From contig CAYVEQ010000006.1 in NCBI GenBank assembly GCA_964450835.1, positions 1-53,916 on the forward strand: 53,916 bases of DNA. Reading direction: 5' to 3'. A program made the translations under genes and the position numbers. The notes beneath the pieces were generated by a model. That model was given only the letters and a program-made list of their open reading frames with translations, was not told the DNA's origin and searched no databases. Source of the DNA: Caccocola sp964450835 (GTDB lineage: Bacteria; Synergistota; Synergistia; Synergistales; Synergistaceae). Of the stretch, positions 13,128-21,354 are shown piece after piece (position 1 is the stretch's first letter; each line of letters begins with the position of its first letter).

Positions 13128-14023
13128 AGATCGCCTCTTTCGTATTCTTGAATGTCGTCCGGCACCGGCGACTCTATCACGGCTCCCCGCAGACCGGCGG
13201 GGAGGTCTTTGTCGTCGGGGAATATCAAAAGCCTCGCGTGCAGGAGCGGGCGCTTCGCGCCGCTCCCGCCGTATTTGACGTCTCCCGTTATCGGGTGGCC
13301 GATGGCGGCTAAGTGTGCGCGCGCCTGATGCGGCCGGCCTGTCACAAGCTCCGTCTCGACCACGCTATTGCCGCCGGCGAAGGCTATCCTTCTGTAAAGA
13401 GTGAGGGCCGGCTTTCCGTTTGCGTCGGGGCGTGATATGTTTGTCCGCGTGTCTTTCAGCAGCGGGAGCTCAATACTGCCGCTTTCCCCGATCAGCCCTT
13501 CGACTACGGCTCTGTAAATTTTTTTTATTCTGCGTTCCCGCACCATTTCGGCAAGTATTCTCTGCGCTCTGCCGGATAGGGCGATTATCACCGCGCCCGA
13601 CGTGTTTCTGTCGAGGCGCTGCACCGTTGCGGGGCGGTAGTCGCTTCTGCTCCACCGCAGCTCGGCGAGAGCGCGCGTTATGAGAGAGTCGCCGCCGCGC
13701 ACGTCCGGCTGAGTCAGAAGCCCCGCCTGCTTGTCGACGATCCACGCGAAGTCGTCTTTGTAGAGCGTGGAGAGGCGTTTCCCCGTCTCGTGCTGGCGCT
13801 TTTGTTCTGTCTTTTCTTTCGCCCCGTCTTCCCACGGCACAGTGAGCCTCTGCCCTTCGGCAAGGCGGACGTCGCCTTTCGTCCGCCTTCCGTCGAGGCG
13901 CACTTCGCCAGTGCGCAGCGCTCTCATTATCGCGCCGAGCGGAACATCTGGCCACATGAGGCGCAGCACGCGATCGACCCTGCGTCCGTCGTTGTCAGCC
14001 GATATTACAAGCTCAAGCGGCAT
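13124..14023 (-). CDS. RluC/RluD-family pseudouridine synthase
   Basis: This enzyme isomerises specific uridines in RNA, most likely 23S rRNA, to pseudouridine. It has an N-terminal S4 RNA-binding domain (about residues 1-65, including DNDGRRVDRVLR and RLDGRRTKGD). The catalytic domain contains the conserved RLDRNTSG near residues 136-143, with Asp138 as the catalytic aspartate. Later motifs, including TGRPHQARAHLAAIGHPI and GDVKYGG, fit the RluC/RluD/RluA group. At 299 residues it is of normal length. The exact target uridines cannot be read from the sequence. It lies three bases after the YhaM-like gene and overlaps the DUF1847 gene. Confidence 0.88.
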   Translation of the reverse strand: MPLELVISADNDGRRVDRVLRLMWPDVPLGAIMRALRTGEVRLDGRRTKGDVRLAEGQRLTVPWEDGAKEKTEQKRQHETGKRLSTLYKDDFAWIVDKQAGLLTQPDVRGGDSLITRALAELRWSRSDYRPATVQRLDRNTSGAVIIALSGRAQRILAEMVRERRIKKIYRAVVEGLIGESGSIELPLLKDTRTNISRPDANGKPALTLYRRIAFAGGNSVVETELVTGRPHQARAHLAAIGHPITGDVKYGGSGAKRPLLHARLLIFPDDKDLPAGLRGAVIESPVPDDIQEYERGDL

Positions 14024-14026
14024 AGG

Positions 14027-15040
14027 CTATTTTTTCCAGAAGCGGCGCTGCGCGGAGTTGTTCCACGCCGATACGGGCTGTTCGTTCGTCAGATTCTTCA
14101 CAGCGTCTTTCCAGCAGAAGATTTTGAAATCCAGATCGTCCGCGGCGGAAACGATGAGCGCTTCGGGCGTCGCGGGAACAGTCGGCGAGCCGTACTCGCG
14201 CTGCCCGTGATGGCTGATTATTATATGCGAGAGGTGACTCCTGAGTTTTTCAGAAAGGCCGAACTTCCCTGCGAATTCCGAAAATTTCGCGTATCCCAGC
14301 GCGATGTGGTCAAGCAAAGCCCCTTCGACCGTGCTCTCGGGAACGGGCGCCATTTTGTAGGATTCAAGTTTTCCTATATCGTGGAGCAGAGCGCCGGCGA
14401 TTACCGTATCCGTCTCGATGTCGTAGCCCGAGGCCTTCATGGACTCGGCCATCGACTTGGCGCAGGCGGCGACCGATACGGTGTGCTCAAGCAGGCCGTT
14501 CGCATAGGCGTGGTGGTGGGACACGGCCGCGGGCCAGTCACGGAAGCCGTTCCACAGCTCTCCTTCAAATACGAAACGGAGGAACCTTCCCGCTTCGCCT
14601 CCGCATTCCTCCACCAGCGAATTGAAGCGGGCGGTGAGGTCGTCCAGCGGAATAGGCGAGCGAGGCAGATAGGCCGCGGGCGGGAATTTTTCCTGATCGA
14701 GAAGAGTTATCTTGTTGAAGTTGAATTGCCGCGCACCCTTGTACTCGGCGACTCTGCCGCTGACTCCGACGACGCGCCCCAAGAGATGCGCTATTTCTTC
14801 CGCCGATATTTTGTCGTCGTCGCTTCGCGGCGCGTCATGTGATTTGTCGAGCCACTGCGCGTCCGACCATACTTTCGCCTCTATCGCGCCGAGCGCGTCC
14901 GTCGCCGTCACGTCATAGTAAGGCTTTCCGTTCCTGTCGCTCTTCTGTGAAATGCCGCTTATGACAAATATTGCTTTAAACAGTGTGCCGGCCGGGAGTT
15001 TTTGTACTTCCCGGCTGTTTAGGAGCGTGTTTGCCGTCAT
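14027..15040 (-). CDS. YhaM-like OB-fold/HD-domain 3'-5' exoribonuclease
   Basis: The N-terminal half (about residues 1-120) looks like an OB-fold nucleic-acid-binding domain, with SDRNGKPYYDVTATDALG and RVVGVSGRVAEYKGARQFN. The C-terminal half is an HD phosphohydrolase: HHHAYANGLLEHT near 175-187, LLHDIGK with His220-Asp221, SHHG near 276 and AADDLD near 299. This arrangement is that of YhaM, a Mn2+-dependent 3'-5' exonuclease of Gram-positive bacteria that trims RNA and DNA ends. At 337 residues it is slightly longer than YhaM. It is the first gene of the minus-strand block leading to rluD-like and DUF1847, and its upstream region is shared with divergent mnmE. Confidence 0.83.
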   Translation of the reverse strand: MTANTLLNSREVQKLPAGTLFKAIFVISGISQKSDRNGKPYYDVTATDALGAIEAKVWSDAQWLDKSHDAPRSDDDKISAEEIAHLLGRVVGVSGRVAEYKGARQFNFNKITLLDQEKFPPAAYLPRSPIPLDDLTARFNSLVEECGGEAGRFLRFVFEGELWNGFRDWPAAVSHHHAYANGLLEHTVSVAACAKSMAESMKASGYDIETDTVIAGALLHDIGKLESYKMAPVPESTVEGALLDHIALGYAKFSEFAGKFGLSEKLRSHLSHIIISHHGQREYGSPTVPATPEALIVSAADDLDFKIFCWKDAVKNLTNEQPVSAWNNSAQRRFWKK

Positions 15041-15226
15041 ATTTCATCTTCCTTCCGTAAAGGCCGTTTCACCTTTTTATAATAACATTTTTTCTGAAAT
15101 TTCACAGCGCGTGCGAAAGCGCAAAACACGGGCGCTTCGGCGAAAGATCGGCGGCCTCATGATGCCCGCGCGCGGGATGCGGCCGGGGCAAGCCGGCGCC
15201 GCGGACGTTTTCTTTACAGCGGCGGC

Positions 15227-15255
15227 GGGTGATGATAGACTTTGCCGGGAAACAA
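15227..15255 (+). promoter_or_regulatory. Possible mnmE promoter
   Basis: TTTACA followed after 17 bases by a TAGACT-like -10 lies just upstream of mnmE in the divergent region between the YhaM-like gene and mnmE. The match is moderate, and the -10 is poor. It is listed because it is the best candidate in the 240-base gap. Confidence 0.3.
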
Positions 15256-15278
15256 AAATACGCGGGAGAATACGAAAA

Positions 15279-16631
15279 ATGGCGGAAGATATAATCGCGG
15301 CGCGGGCCACGGCGTGGGGCGAGGGCGGCATAGCGATAGTGCGTCTTTCGGGGCGCGGCAGCGCGTGCCTCGCGGGGAAAATTTTTCACGGCAAGCGTCC
15401 TTTTGAGGAGCAGCCGCCGCGCTTTATGGCGCTCGGCACTCTTCGCGCCCGGGACGGCGCGGTATTCGACGAGGCGCTCGCCGTGCGTTTTGCGGAGGGA
15501 GCGAGTTACACCGGCGAGGAGAGCGCGGAGATACACTGCCACGGCGGGGCGCTCGCGGCGCAGAAATGCGTGGAGGAGCTGTGCGCGCTTGGCGCGAGGC
15601 TCGCCGCGCCCGGAGAGTTTACGCGCCGCGCTTTTGTCAGCGGCCGCCTCGACCTGCCGCAGGCCGAGGCTGTGCTCGGGATAATAAAGGCCAGAAGCGA
15701 CGAGGCTCTTGAAGCATCCGCACGCTCGCTCCAGGGCGGGTTGACAGCCGAGATAAAAAAATTCATGAACGAGCTGACGAACCTCGCGGCGGCTCTTGAG
15801 GTTGACCTAGATTTTCCGGAAGAGGGCGAAGGCTTCATCGCCTCCGGCGAAATCGAAGCACAGATGCAGGAACTCTCCTCACGCTGCTCCGCGCTGCTGT
15901 CAAAGTGCCGCTCCGGAATGCTTTTGCGCGAAGGCGCGCGGGTCGCGATAATCGGCAGGCCTAACGTCGGCAAGTCCTCGCTGCTCAACGCGCTCCTTGA
16001 GGAAAACCGCGCGATTGTCACATCCGCTCCGGGAACTACACGGGACAGCATAGAGGAGACATTCGTCCACAAGGGTCTGCCGATTCGCGTAATCGACACG
16101 GCCGGCATACGCGAGGCGGACAATGAGGCAGAGGCGATAGGGGTGGAACGCTCGCTGAAAGCCATGAACGAGGCGGACGTCGTGATACTGGTCGTCGACG
16201 GCTCGGAACCCGCGCTCCCCTGCCGGCTCGGAGAACGCGAGGTGCGTCCAGCCGCGCGAACGATAATCGCGGTCAACAAATGCGACCTGCCGCAAAGAGC
16301 GGACATCCGCGAGTTTCAGGCGGAATACCCGGACGCGCCTGTGATTTCAATATCGGCAAAAAGCGGCGCGGGAGTGGACGCACTTAAAGAATTGGTATTC
16401 AGCCGCGTCGCCGGCGGCTCTCTTTCAGGCGGCTTTGCCGTAAGCGCGCGCCAAATGGAATGTCTTGCCGAGGCGGGCGCCGCCATATCGGAGGCCGCCG
16501 CCACGCTTCCGCGCGACGCCGCGACGGCATGCGTATCAGAAGCCCGCGCCGCGCTCGCATCGCTGCTCGGACTCGACGCGGCTGAAGATCTTCTCGACAA
16601 AGTCTTTTCAAACTTCTGCGTCGGAAAATGA
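15279..16631 (+). CDS. mnmE: tRNA modification GTPase MnmE (TrmE)
   Basis: MnmE works with MnmG (GidA) to place a carboxymethylaminomethyl or related group on C5 of wobble uridine-34 in certain tRNAs. I start at the ATG encoding MAEDIIAARATAWGEGGI because family homology begins there. The N-terminal tetrahydrofolate-binding domain (about 1-120), helical domain and inserted G domain are all visible: GRPNVGKSS at 226-234, DTAGI at 273-277 and NKCD later. The protein ends FCVGK, the C-terminal motif whose cysteine is conserved in MnmE. At 450 residues it is full length. An in-frame extension upstream to about 14952 is not conserved. It faces proS across 195 bases. Confidence 0.96.
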   Translation: MAEDIIAARATAWGEGGIAIVRLSGRGSACLAGKIFHGKRPFEEQPPRFMALGTLRARDGAVFDEALAVRFAEGASYTGEESAEIHCHGGALAAQKCVEELCALGARLAAPGEFTRRAFVSGRLDLPQAEAVLGIIKARSDEALEASARSLQGGLTAEIKKFMNELTNLAAALEVDLDFPEEGEGFIASGEIEAQMQELSSRCSALLSKCRSGMLLREGARVAIIGRPNVGKSSLLNALLEENRAIVTSAPGTTRDSIEETFVHKGLPIRVIDTAGIREADNEAEAIGVERSLKAMNEADVVILVVDGSEPALPCRLGEREVRPAARTIIAVNKCDLPQRADIREFQAEYPDAPVISISAKSGAGVDALKELVFSRVAGGSLSGGFAVSARQMECLAEAGAAISEAAATLPRDAATACVSEARAALASLLGLDAAEDLLDKVFSNFCVGK

Positions 16632-16766
16632 AACTTCGCGGCGCGATTCGGCGGAAGACCGCTGCGTCCGCCTGACGTCACGGACTTCTCCGCGCCTAGG
16701 TCACTTCCGTCAAACCGCGGTTTCGCGAACAATTCTGCACCGCGCGCGCTCAAAGTCAAAGTGTAT

Positions 16767-16801
16767 AAAAAACGGGGACGGGCAAACTTTGCCGCGTCCC
16801 G
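16767..16801 (-). terminator. Intrinsic terminator of proS
   Basis: On the minus strand CGGGACG-CGGCAAA pairs with TTTGCC-CGTCCCCG, apart from a bulge, and is followed by six T residues. It lies 26 bases past the proS stop. It may also act weakly on mnmE transcripts arriving from the other side. Confidence 0.8.
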
Positions 16802-16826
16802 CGCTTTTATATCAGTGCAGCCTGAA

Positions 16827-18269
16827 TCAGTACGCTTTCGCGAAGATAGCTTTTCTGGCGTTCTCTTTACCGGTGTAAAAACACTTGCCGCGTTCCTCCG
16901 AGTGAGCGAAGGGATAACAGCGCGGCGTGGCGCCGGTCGCTTCTTTGATGACTCTCTCGTCCTCTTTGCTTCCGTCGAAGAACACTTCGACAAAGCCGCC
17001 CTTTTTGTCGATCAGTTTTTTGAATTCCTCGAAGTTTTCCGCCTGGCGCGTGTTGGCGAGGCGGAAAGCAAGCGCGCGGTTCAGCAGATTATTCTGTATC
17101 TCCTCAAGCAGCGCGGGGATGGTTTCCCCCGCCGCGCCCCACGCTATGTCGAGCTTCTCTCCGGTGTCGCGGCGGACGACGCGGAGCTTTTCCTCGGCGT
17201 ATTCTCTCTCCCCGAGCTCTATCCTGAGAGGCACGCCTCTTTGAATGTGTGAGAAGAAGCGGTCGCCCGGGCGCATGTGGAACTGTTTGTCTATTTTCAC
17301 GTAGCGGCCGCCGAGCGCGGCGTTGAGTGTCCTGCGCAGCTCCTCGGCCTTCGGCAGAAGCTGCGTTTCGATTTTCGCGTCGTCGGCCGAAATCGGAATG
17401 ATCGCCGCCTTGACGGGAGCAATGCGCGGCGGCAGGACGAGACCGTCGTTGTCGGAGTGTGTCATTATTATCGCACCGATGAGCCTTGTCGAAACACCCC
17501 AGCTTGTCGTATAGGCGTATTCCATGGAGCCCTCTCTGTTCTGGAACTGTATGTCGAAGGCCTTCGCGAAGTTCTGGCCGAGGAAGTGGCTGGTGCCTGC
17601 CTGCAGAGCTTTCTTGTCGCTCATCATGGTTTCGCAGGTGTATGTGTTCTCCGCTCCGGGGAAACGCTCGCCCTCCGTCTTTTCACCTTCGAGCACGGGC
17701 AGCGCGAGGTATTCCGTCATTACGCTGCGGTAGACCTCAAGCATTCTCAACGTTTCTTCAATCGCCTCTTCTTTTGTCGCGTGGGCCGTGTGCCCCTCCT
17801 GCCAGAGAAATTCCGATGTGCGGAGGAAGAGGCGCGGACGTTTCTCCCAGCGCATGACGTTGCACCACTGGTTGATAAGTATCGGGAGGTCGCGCCACGA
17901 CTGCACCCATTTGCTGTACATATGTCCGATGACGGTTTCCGACGTCGGACGGACAATGAGCGGCTCCTCCAGCTCCTCGCCGCCCGCGTGCGTTACAACG
18001 GCGCACTCCGGCGCGAAGCCTTCGACGTGCTCGGCCTCTTTTGCTAAGAACGACTGCGGTATGAGCAGCGGGAAGGCCGCGTTCATGTGTCCCGTTTCTT
18101 TGAAAGCGTCGTCGAAATAGAACTGTACGTTTTCCCATATCGCGTATCCCGTGGGGCGGATGACCATGCAGCCGCGCACCGGCGCGTAGTCCGCAAGCTC
18201 CGCGGCGCGGATGACATCAAGATACCACTGCGAATAATCTTTTTCTCTCGGCGTTATGTTCTTTGCCAT
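16827..18269 (-). CDS. proS: Prolyl-tRNA synthetase (short, archaeal/eukaryotic-type)
   Basis: This is a class II aminoacyl-tRNA synthetase that charges tRNA-Pro. Motif 2-like RPTSETVIGHMYSKWVQSWRDLP, followed by NQWCNVMRWE, and the motif 3 region with GAIIMTHSDNDGLVLPP are all present. At 480 residues, without the editing insertion between motifs 2 and 3, it is the archaeal/eukaryotic-like ProS type 3. The C-terminus, ending in KAIFAKAY, has the C-terminal extension of that type with its own cysteine (KCFYTGKENA). The ATG at 18269 follows GGAGGG. A divergent promoter region lies upstream and a terminator downstream, so it looks monocistronic. Confidence 0.95.
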   Translation of the reverse strand: MAKNITPREKDYSQWYLDVIRAAELADYAPVRGCMVIRPTGYAIWENVQFYFDDAFKETGHMNAAFPLLIPQSFLAKEAEHVEGFAPECAVVTHAGGEELEEPLIVRPTSETVIGHMYSKWVQSWRDLPILINQWCNVMRWEKRPRLFLRTSEFLWQEGHTAHATKEEAIEETLRMLEVYRSVMTEYLALPVLEGEKTEGERFPGAENTYTCETMMSDKKALQAGTSHFLGQNFAKAFDIQFQNREGSMEYAYTTSWGVSTRLIGAIIMTHSDNDGLVLPPRIAPVKAAIIPISADDAKIETQLLPKAEELRRTLNAALGGRYVKIDKQFHMRPGDRFFSHIQRGVPLRIELGEREYAEEKLRVVRRDTGEKLDIAWGAAGETIPALLEEIQNNLLNRALAFRLANTRQAENFEEFKKLIDKKGGFVEVFFDGSKEDERVIKEATGATPRCYPFAHSEERGKCFYTGKENARKAIFAKAY

Positions 18270-18364
18270 GTCGTGCCCTCCGTAAAAAATCGGTCTTTGA
18301 TTTATCTTCGCAAATTATTTTTTCTTTGCCGCATGAAGCGCGAAGCGTGCCGCGCTGAAAACTT

Positions 18365-18393
18365 ATTCTATCACTTTGCGCGCCTCTTTTGAA
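18365..18393 (-). promoter_or_regulatory. proS promoter
   Basis: On the minus strand TTCAAA (18388-18393) and TAGAAT (18365-18370) are separated by 17 bases. It is about 95 bases upstream of the proS start and back-to-back with the promoter of the TrpR-like gene. Confidence 0.5.
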
Positions 18394-18416
18394 CTTTCCG
18401 CGCGGCCGGGCCGCTC

Positions 18417-18444
18417 TTGACTTTTCAGTCTTTGCGATTATTAT
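18417..18444 (+). promoter_or_regulatory. Promoter of the TrpR-like regulator gene
   Basis: TTGACT (18417-18422) and TATTAT (18439-18444) lie 16 bases apart, about 50 bases upstream of the gene. The divergent proS promoter begins 24 bases away, so one bound protein could affect both. Confidence 0.6.
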
Positions 18445-18493
18445 TTTAGTATGGTTGTAGGCTAAAGCACTAATAAATTAACGGAGGCGAATT

Positions 18494-18829
18494 ATGGCAA
18501 ACAATTGGAAGGACGACTATACAGACCAGTTATGCGACGCCATCGCGGCTATCGAGGACAGGGAAGAGGCGTACAGATTTCTTGAAGACCTTGCCACATT
18601 TTCGGAAATCAAGGCCTTCGCCCAGAGGCTTCAGATCGCGGGGCTTTTGCTGAAGAATTACTCCTATCCGCAGATAGTCCAAGTGACGGGAGCGAGCACA
18701 GCCACTATCAGCCGCGTCAAGAAGTTTGTGGAATACGGAACTGACGGCTACCGCGACGTGCTGCGCAGGCTTGAGGGCTCAGCCGCTAAAGACGCGACCG
18801 CTTCCGAAAAAGAAAAAACCGAAGCGTGA
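18494..18829 (+). CDS. YerC/YecD-type TrpR-related DNA-binding protein
   Basis: The 111-residue protein matches the YerC/YecD branch of the TrpR superfamily: NWKDDYTDQLCDAIAAIED, then a dimerisation helix and the helix-turn-helix SYPQIVQVTGASTATISRV (about residues 56-75). In contrast to classical TrpR, ligands for this branch are not known. The start is supported by ACGGAGG. The C-terminal tail after about residue 95 is charged and low in complexity. Its stop codon shares bases with the start of the next gene (TGATG), indicating a two-gene operon. Location in the cytoplasm and transcriptional regulation are inferred from the fold. Confidence 0.88.
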   Translation: MANNWKDDYTDQLCDAIAAIEDREEAYRFLEDLATFSEIKAFAQRLQIAGLLLKNYSYPQIVQVTGASTATISRVKKFVEYGTDGYRDVLRRLEGSAAKDATASEKEKTEA

Positions 18830-19356
18830 TGCCGCTCTGCATCTTTTTCCCTCTTGCCGGCGAAAGCGCCCTGCCCGCAGAAATCGCGGAGCTCTTTGAC
18901 GGCGCGGCTGTTTTTCTGACCGCGGCTGCTGAGGAGGGACTTTCGCGCGCGGCACGCGATCTGCCGAGCGGCGCCTCTTGCGCCGGCGGCGCCGTGACCG
19001 GAGGAAGCGACATGTCGGATGTCGCGCCCGCTGTCGTAGCCTGCGCCGAGACGCTGGGCGGCATAGACGCGCTGATTTTCGCCCCGCTTCTGTCGTCGCC
19101 GGAGCCTCTTTTCCTTGATATTTCGCCTTCCGATTTCTCGTCGCACATGTCGGCGATAAAATTTTTTTTCGCGGTCTGCAAATGCGCCCTGCCTTATATG
19201 ATGGGGCGCGAAGGCGCCGTTATCGCGGCGTGCCTTCCGACCGTTCCGGCCAATCTTACGGAGCGCATGTACCGCGCCGCCATGGAATCGATGCTCGACG
19301 ACCTGTCGCGCGAGCTTGACGGTTTCGGAATATCCGTAAAAAAGTTTTACGGATAG
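18829..19356 (+). CDS. SDR-like protein without a recognisable nucleotide-binding N-terminus
   Basis: About 175 residues. The middle resembles a short-chain dehydrogenase: a GGSDMSDVAPAVVACAETLGGIDALIFAP stretch (in pieces, the D-x-S-D and GGIDxLI segments) and later FFFAVCKCALPYMMGREGAVIAAC, like the SDR helix and following strand. The glycine-rich TGxxxGIG cofactor loop is missing at the N-terminus, and the YxxxK catalytic pair is not in its usual context (a MYRAAMESM segment is the only trace). It may therefore be a pseudo-enzyme or scaffold. I start at the ATG at 18829, which overlaps the previous stop as TGATG. Its 3' end overlaps the convergent YqgF-like gene by 10 bases. Confidence 0.6.
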   Translation: MPLCIFFPLAGESALPAEIAELFDGAAVFLTAAAEEGLSRAARDLPSGASCAGGAVTGGSDMSDVAPAVVACAETLGGIDALIFAPLLSSPEPLFLDISPSDFSSHMSAIKFFFAVCKCALPYMMGREGAVIAACLPTVPANLTERMYRAAMESMLDDLSRELDGFGISVKKFYG

Positions 19357-19802
19357 TACCTCTCGCCGGGCCTCGCGGCGTTCTTTCCGCGCGTCAGTAT
19401 CGCGTAGGCGGCAAGGTCGTCTAATTCCCTGGGCGGTGTGCGTAGCGAAAGGGGAATCACTTTCGCAAGCCCGCGCGGCGGGTACAGCTGCCAATATATT
19501 TTTCTTGCCTCCAGCGTGGTGCCGTATTCTTCGACGACGATATAATCAAATGGCAAAGCGGCGCGAAATTCCGCCGACGACGTGCCGTTTCCTATATATA
19601 TCCCCTCAGGCCTCGCGCGCGGGAGAGTAACGGCGCTTCCCTCTTTTCGCCACGTTTCGAGCGGATGCCACAGACCGCTGCGAATCGCCTCAGTCAGCGC
19701 GGCTTTTTGCCCGGCGGGGATTATCGCCGAGAAGATCAGCCGTTCTTTCTCCGCGAGAGCAAAGCCGATTTTCCGTTTTCCCGGATCAATTCCCGCGATC
19801 AT
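19347..19802 (-). CDS. RNase-H-fold protein, YqgF/RuvC-like
   Basis: The 151-residue protein begins MIAGIDPGKRKIGFAL, the first strand and acidic residue (Asp5 or nearby) of the RuvC/YqgF RNase H fold. A second acidic pair follows the hydrophobic strand FDYIVVEE (about 85-92), and a third lies in RELDDLAAYAI (about 125-133). The D-E-D arrangement needed for two-metal catalysis is thus present. The family includes the pre-16S rRNA nuclease YqgF/RuvX and Holliday junction resolvases; I cannot tell which activity applies, and it differs from standard YqgF by the absence of its usual middle motifs. Its start lies inside the end of the acyltransferase gene (17-base overlap), so the two are expressed together. 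Confidence 0.6.
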   Translation of the reverse strand: MIAGIDPGKRKIGFALAEKERLIFSAIIPAGQKAALTEAIRSGLWHPLETWRKEGSAVTLPRARPEGIYIGNGTSSAEFRAALPFDYIVVEEYGTTLEARKIYWQLYPPRGLAKVIPLSLRTPPRELDDLAAYAILTRGKNAARPGERYYP

Positions 19803-20691
19803 CGAATATTCCGCGCTCGACAGACTCCCAGCGCGGGTACATCCACATCCACTGTTCCGGATGTTTTTTTATCCCGCTTGAGATGACTGCGTTTAAGTCG
19901 TCGATGCTGGTCTGTATGTTTTTGCCGAAGGGGGCGCCGTCGCGCCCTTTCATCGGCGGGTAGAATTTCGTGGAGAAGGTCAGTCCGTCCGGATTGCGCA
20001 CGCATATCCCCGGAATCACATCGCAGCCGAGCTTTGCCGCAAGCTTCGCCGGGCCGACGGGCGTGCTCGCGGGGTAACCCATGAAAGGCGAGACCACACC
20101 CGCCTCCTTCGCGTCCTGATCCACAGGGACGGCAATAATTTCCCCGCGCCGGAGCGCCTTTATCATCGCTTTCAAATCGTTCGCTTTACCCAAGGCCTTC
20201 GTGCCGCCCGCGCCGCGCAGCTCTTTGATTAGAGCCGTTATCCGCTCGTCGCGCTGGTCGGCGCCAAGCGAGTTTACCGGAAGACCTCGATGCGCGAGCC
20301 AGCAAGCGGAATATTCCCAATTGCCGATGTGAGCCGTCGCGAGTATCGCGCCGCGCCCCGACTTCACCGCATCATAGACATATTCGAAACCCTCGCACGA
20401 AACAAGAGAATCTATCTTCCCCGCCATCAGCGGCATACGGGCGAACTCCGCCGCGGCCCTTCCGAAATGTTCGTAGGCGCCGCGCACTACAGCTTCTGCA
20501 CGCTCCGGCGGCACGCCGAGAATTTTTGCGCAGCGCTCCGCCGCCTCGTTGAATTTTCTCTTTGAGAGCCGTGCGACAAGAAGCCCGAGCCTGCCGCCCA
20601 GCGCGACTGCCCTTTCATGTTCCAGGCGGCAGCAAAGCTTTCGAAATGTGTTCAGAGAATGCCAGATGAACGGCTGCCCTTTGTACGACAT
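19786..20691 (-). CDS. LpxL/HtrB-family lysophospholipid acyltransferase
   Basis: Of 301 residues, the core motif HIGNWE (His121 to Glu126) is the H-x4-E catalytic box of the LpxL/LpxM lipid A late acyltransferases. Further family segments are VPVDQDAKEAGVVSPFMG and KKHPEQWMWMYPRW. These enzymes transfer an acyl chain from acyl-ACP to lipid A precursors at the inner membrane, so the gene suggests an outer membrane with lipid A. The N-terminus is only weakly hydrophobic. The start has a GAGAGGAG Shine-Dalgarno. The YqgF-like gene overlaps its 3' end. Confidence 0.85.
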   Translation of the reverse strand: MSYKGQPFIWHSLNTFRKLCCRLEHERAVALGGRLGLLVARLSKRKFNEAAERCAKILGVPPERAEAVVRGAYEHFGRAAAEFARMPLMAGKIDSLVSCEGFEYVYDAVKSGRGAILATAHIGNWEYSACWLAHRGLPVNSLGADQRDERITALIKELRGAGGTKALGKANDLKAMIKALRRGEIIAVPVDQDAKEAGVVSPFMGYPASTPVGPAKLAAKLGCDVIPGICVRNPDGLTFSTKFYPPMKGRDGAPFGKNIQTSIDDLNAVISSGIKKHPEQWMWMYPRWESVERGIFDDRGN

Positions 20692-20783
20692 AAAAACTCC
20701 TCTCAGCTTACGCTCTGCGCCAATCGCCGCAATTTACCCGCACAGCGCAATTATACTAAAGAGCCGCGAAGGACGGAAAGCGT

Positions 20784-21350
20784 CTACTCGCCCATAAGGA
20801 AGCGCGCCTCTTCCGGCCCGCTTTCGTAAAGGTTCCCGCCGTGGCAGTCCGTTATGACGGTAAGCGGCATATCGCGCACTTCAAGGCGCAGCAGAGCTTC
20901 TGGGCCGAGGTCTTTATAGGCTACGGTTTCCGCGCTTATAACGCACTCGGCAAGCAGGACGGCTGTTCCTCCCGTCGCGCCGAAGTACAGAGCCTTGTGT
21001 CTTTTTATCGCTTCAAGCACTTCCCGCGACCGCTTGCCTTTCCCTATCATGCCGCGCAGGCCCTTTTCAAGAAGCAGCGGCGTGTAGGGATCCATGCGTC
21101 CGCTCGTCGTGGGGCCTATCGGCCCGATGACGGCTCCGGGCTGCGTCGGCGCGGGCCCGGCGTAATAGATTATCTCGTCTTTCACGGACACCGGCGGCTC
21201 TTCGCCGGAGTTTATCGCCTCCGCAATGCGTTTGTGAGCCGCGTCGCGCCCGACTAATATTTTGCCCGACAGACGGACAATGTCGCCGGCGCGCAGAGCT
21301 TCCGCTTTCTCGTCGTCAAGAGGCAGCGCAATTTGTTTTATCCCGTTCAT
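20784..21350 (-). CDS. Class I fumarate hydratase, beta (C-terminal) subunit
   Basis: The 188-residue protein matches the C-terminal domain of iron-sulfur fumarases and related tartrate dehydratases: GDIVRLSGKILVGRDAAHKRI near the N-terminus, then GPIGPTTSGRMDPYTP and GKG-containing substrate-binding loops. With the alpha subunit it reversibly hydrates fumarate to malate. Its ATG lies five bases after the alpha subunit stop, with GGAGAGG inside the end of that gene, so translation is coupled. In this organism the reaction plausibly connects malate/oxaloacetate to fumarate and then succinate, the feed for the methylmalonyl-CoA operon further on. Tartrate dehydratase is the main alternative. 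Confidence 0.88.
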   Translation of the reverse strand: MNGIKQIALPLDDEKAEALRAGDIVRLSGKILVGRDAAHKRIAEAINSGEEPPVSVKDEIIYYAGPAPTQPGAVIGPIGPTTSGRMDPYTPLLLEKGLRGMIGKGKRSREVLEAIKRHKALYFGATGGTAVLLAECVISAETVAYKDLGPEALLRLEVRDMPLTVITDCHGGNLYESGPEEARFLMGE

Positions 21351-21354
21351 TTTT

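Noticed and set aside
14952..15278. Long 5' extension of the mnmE reading frame
   Set aside because: The extension reads through the start of the divergent YhaM-like gene and its sequence is arginine-rich and unconserved; MnmE homology begins at 15279.
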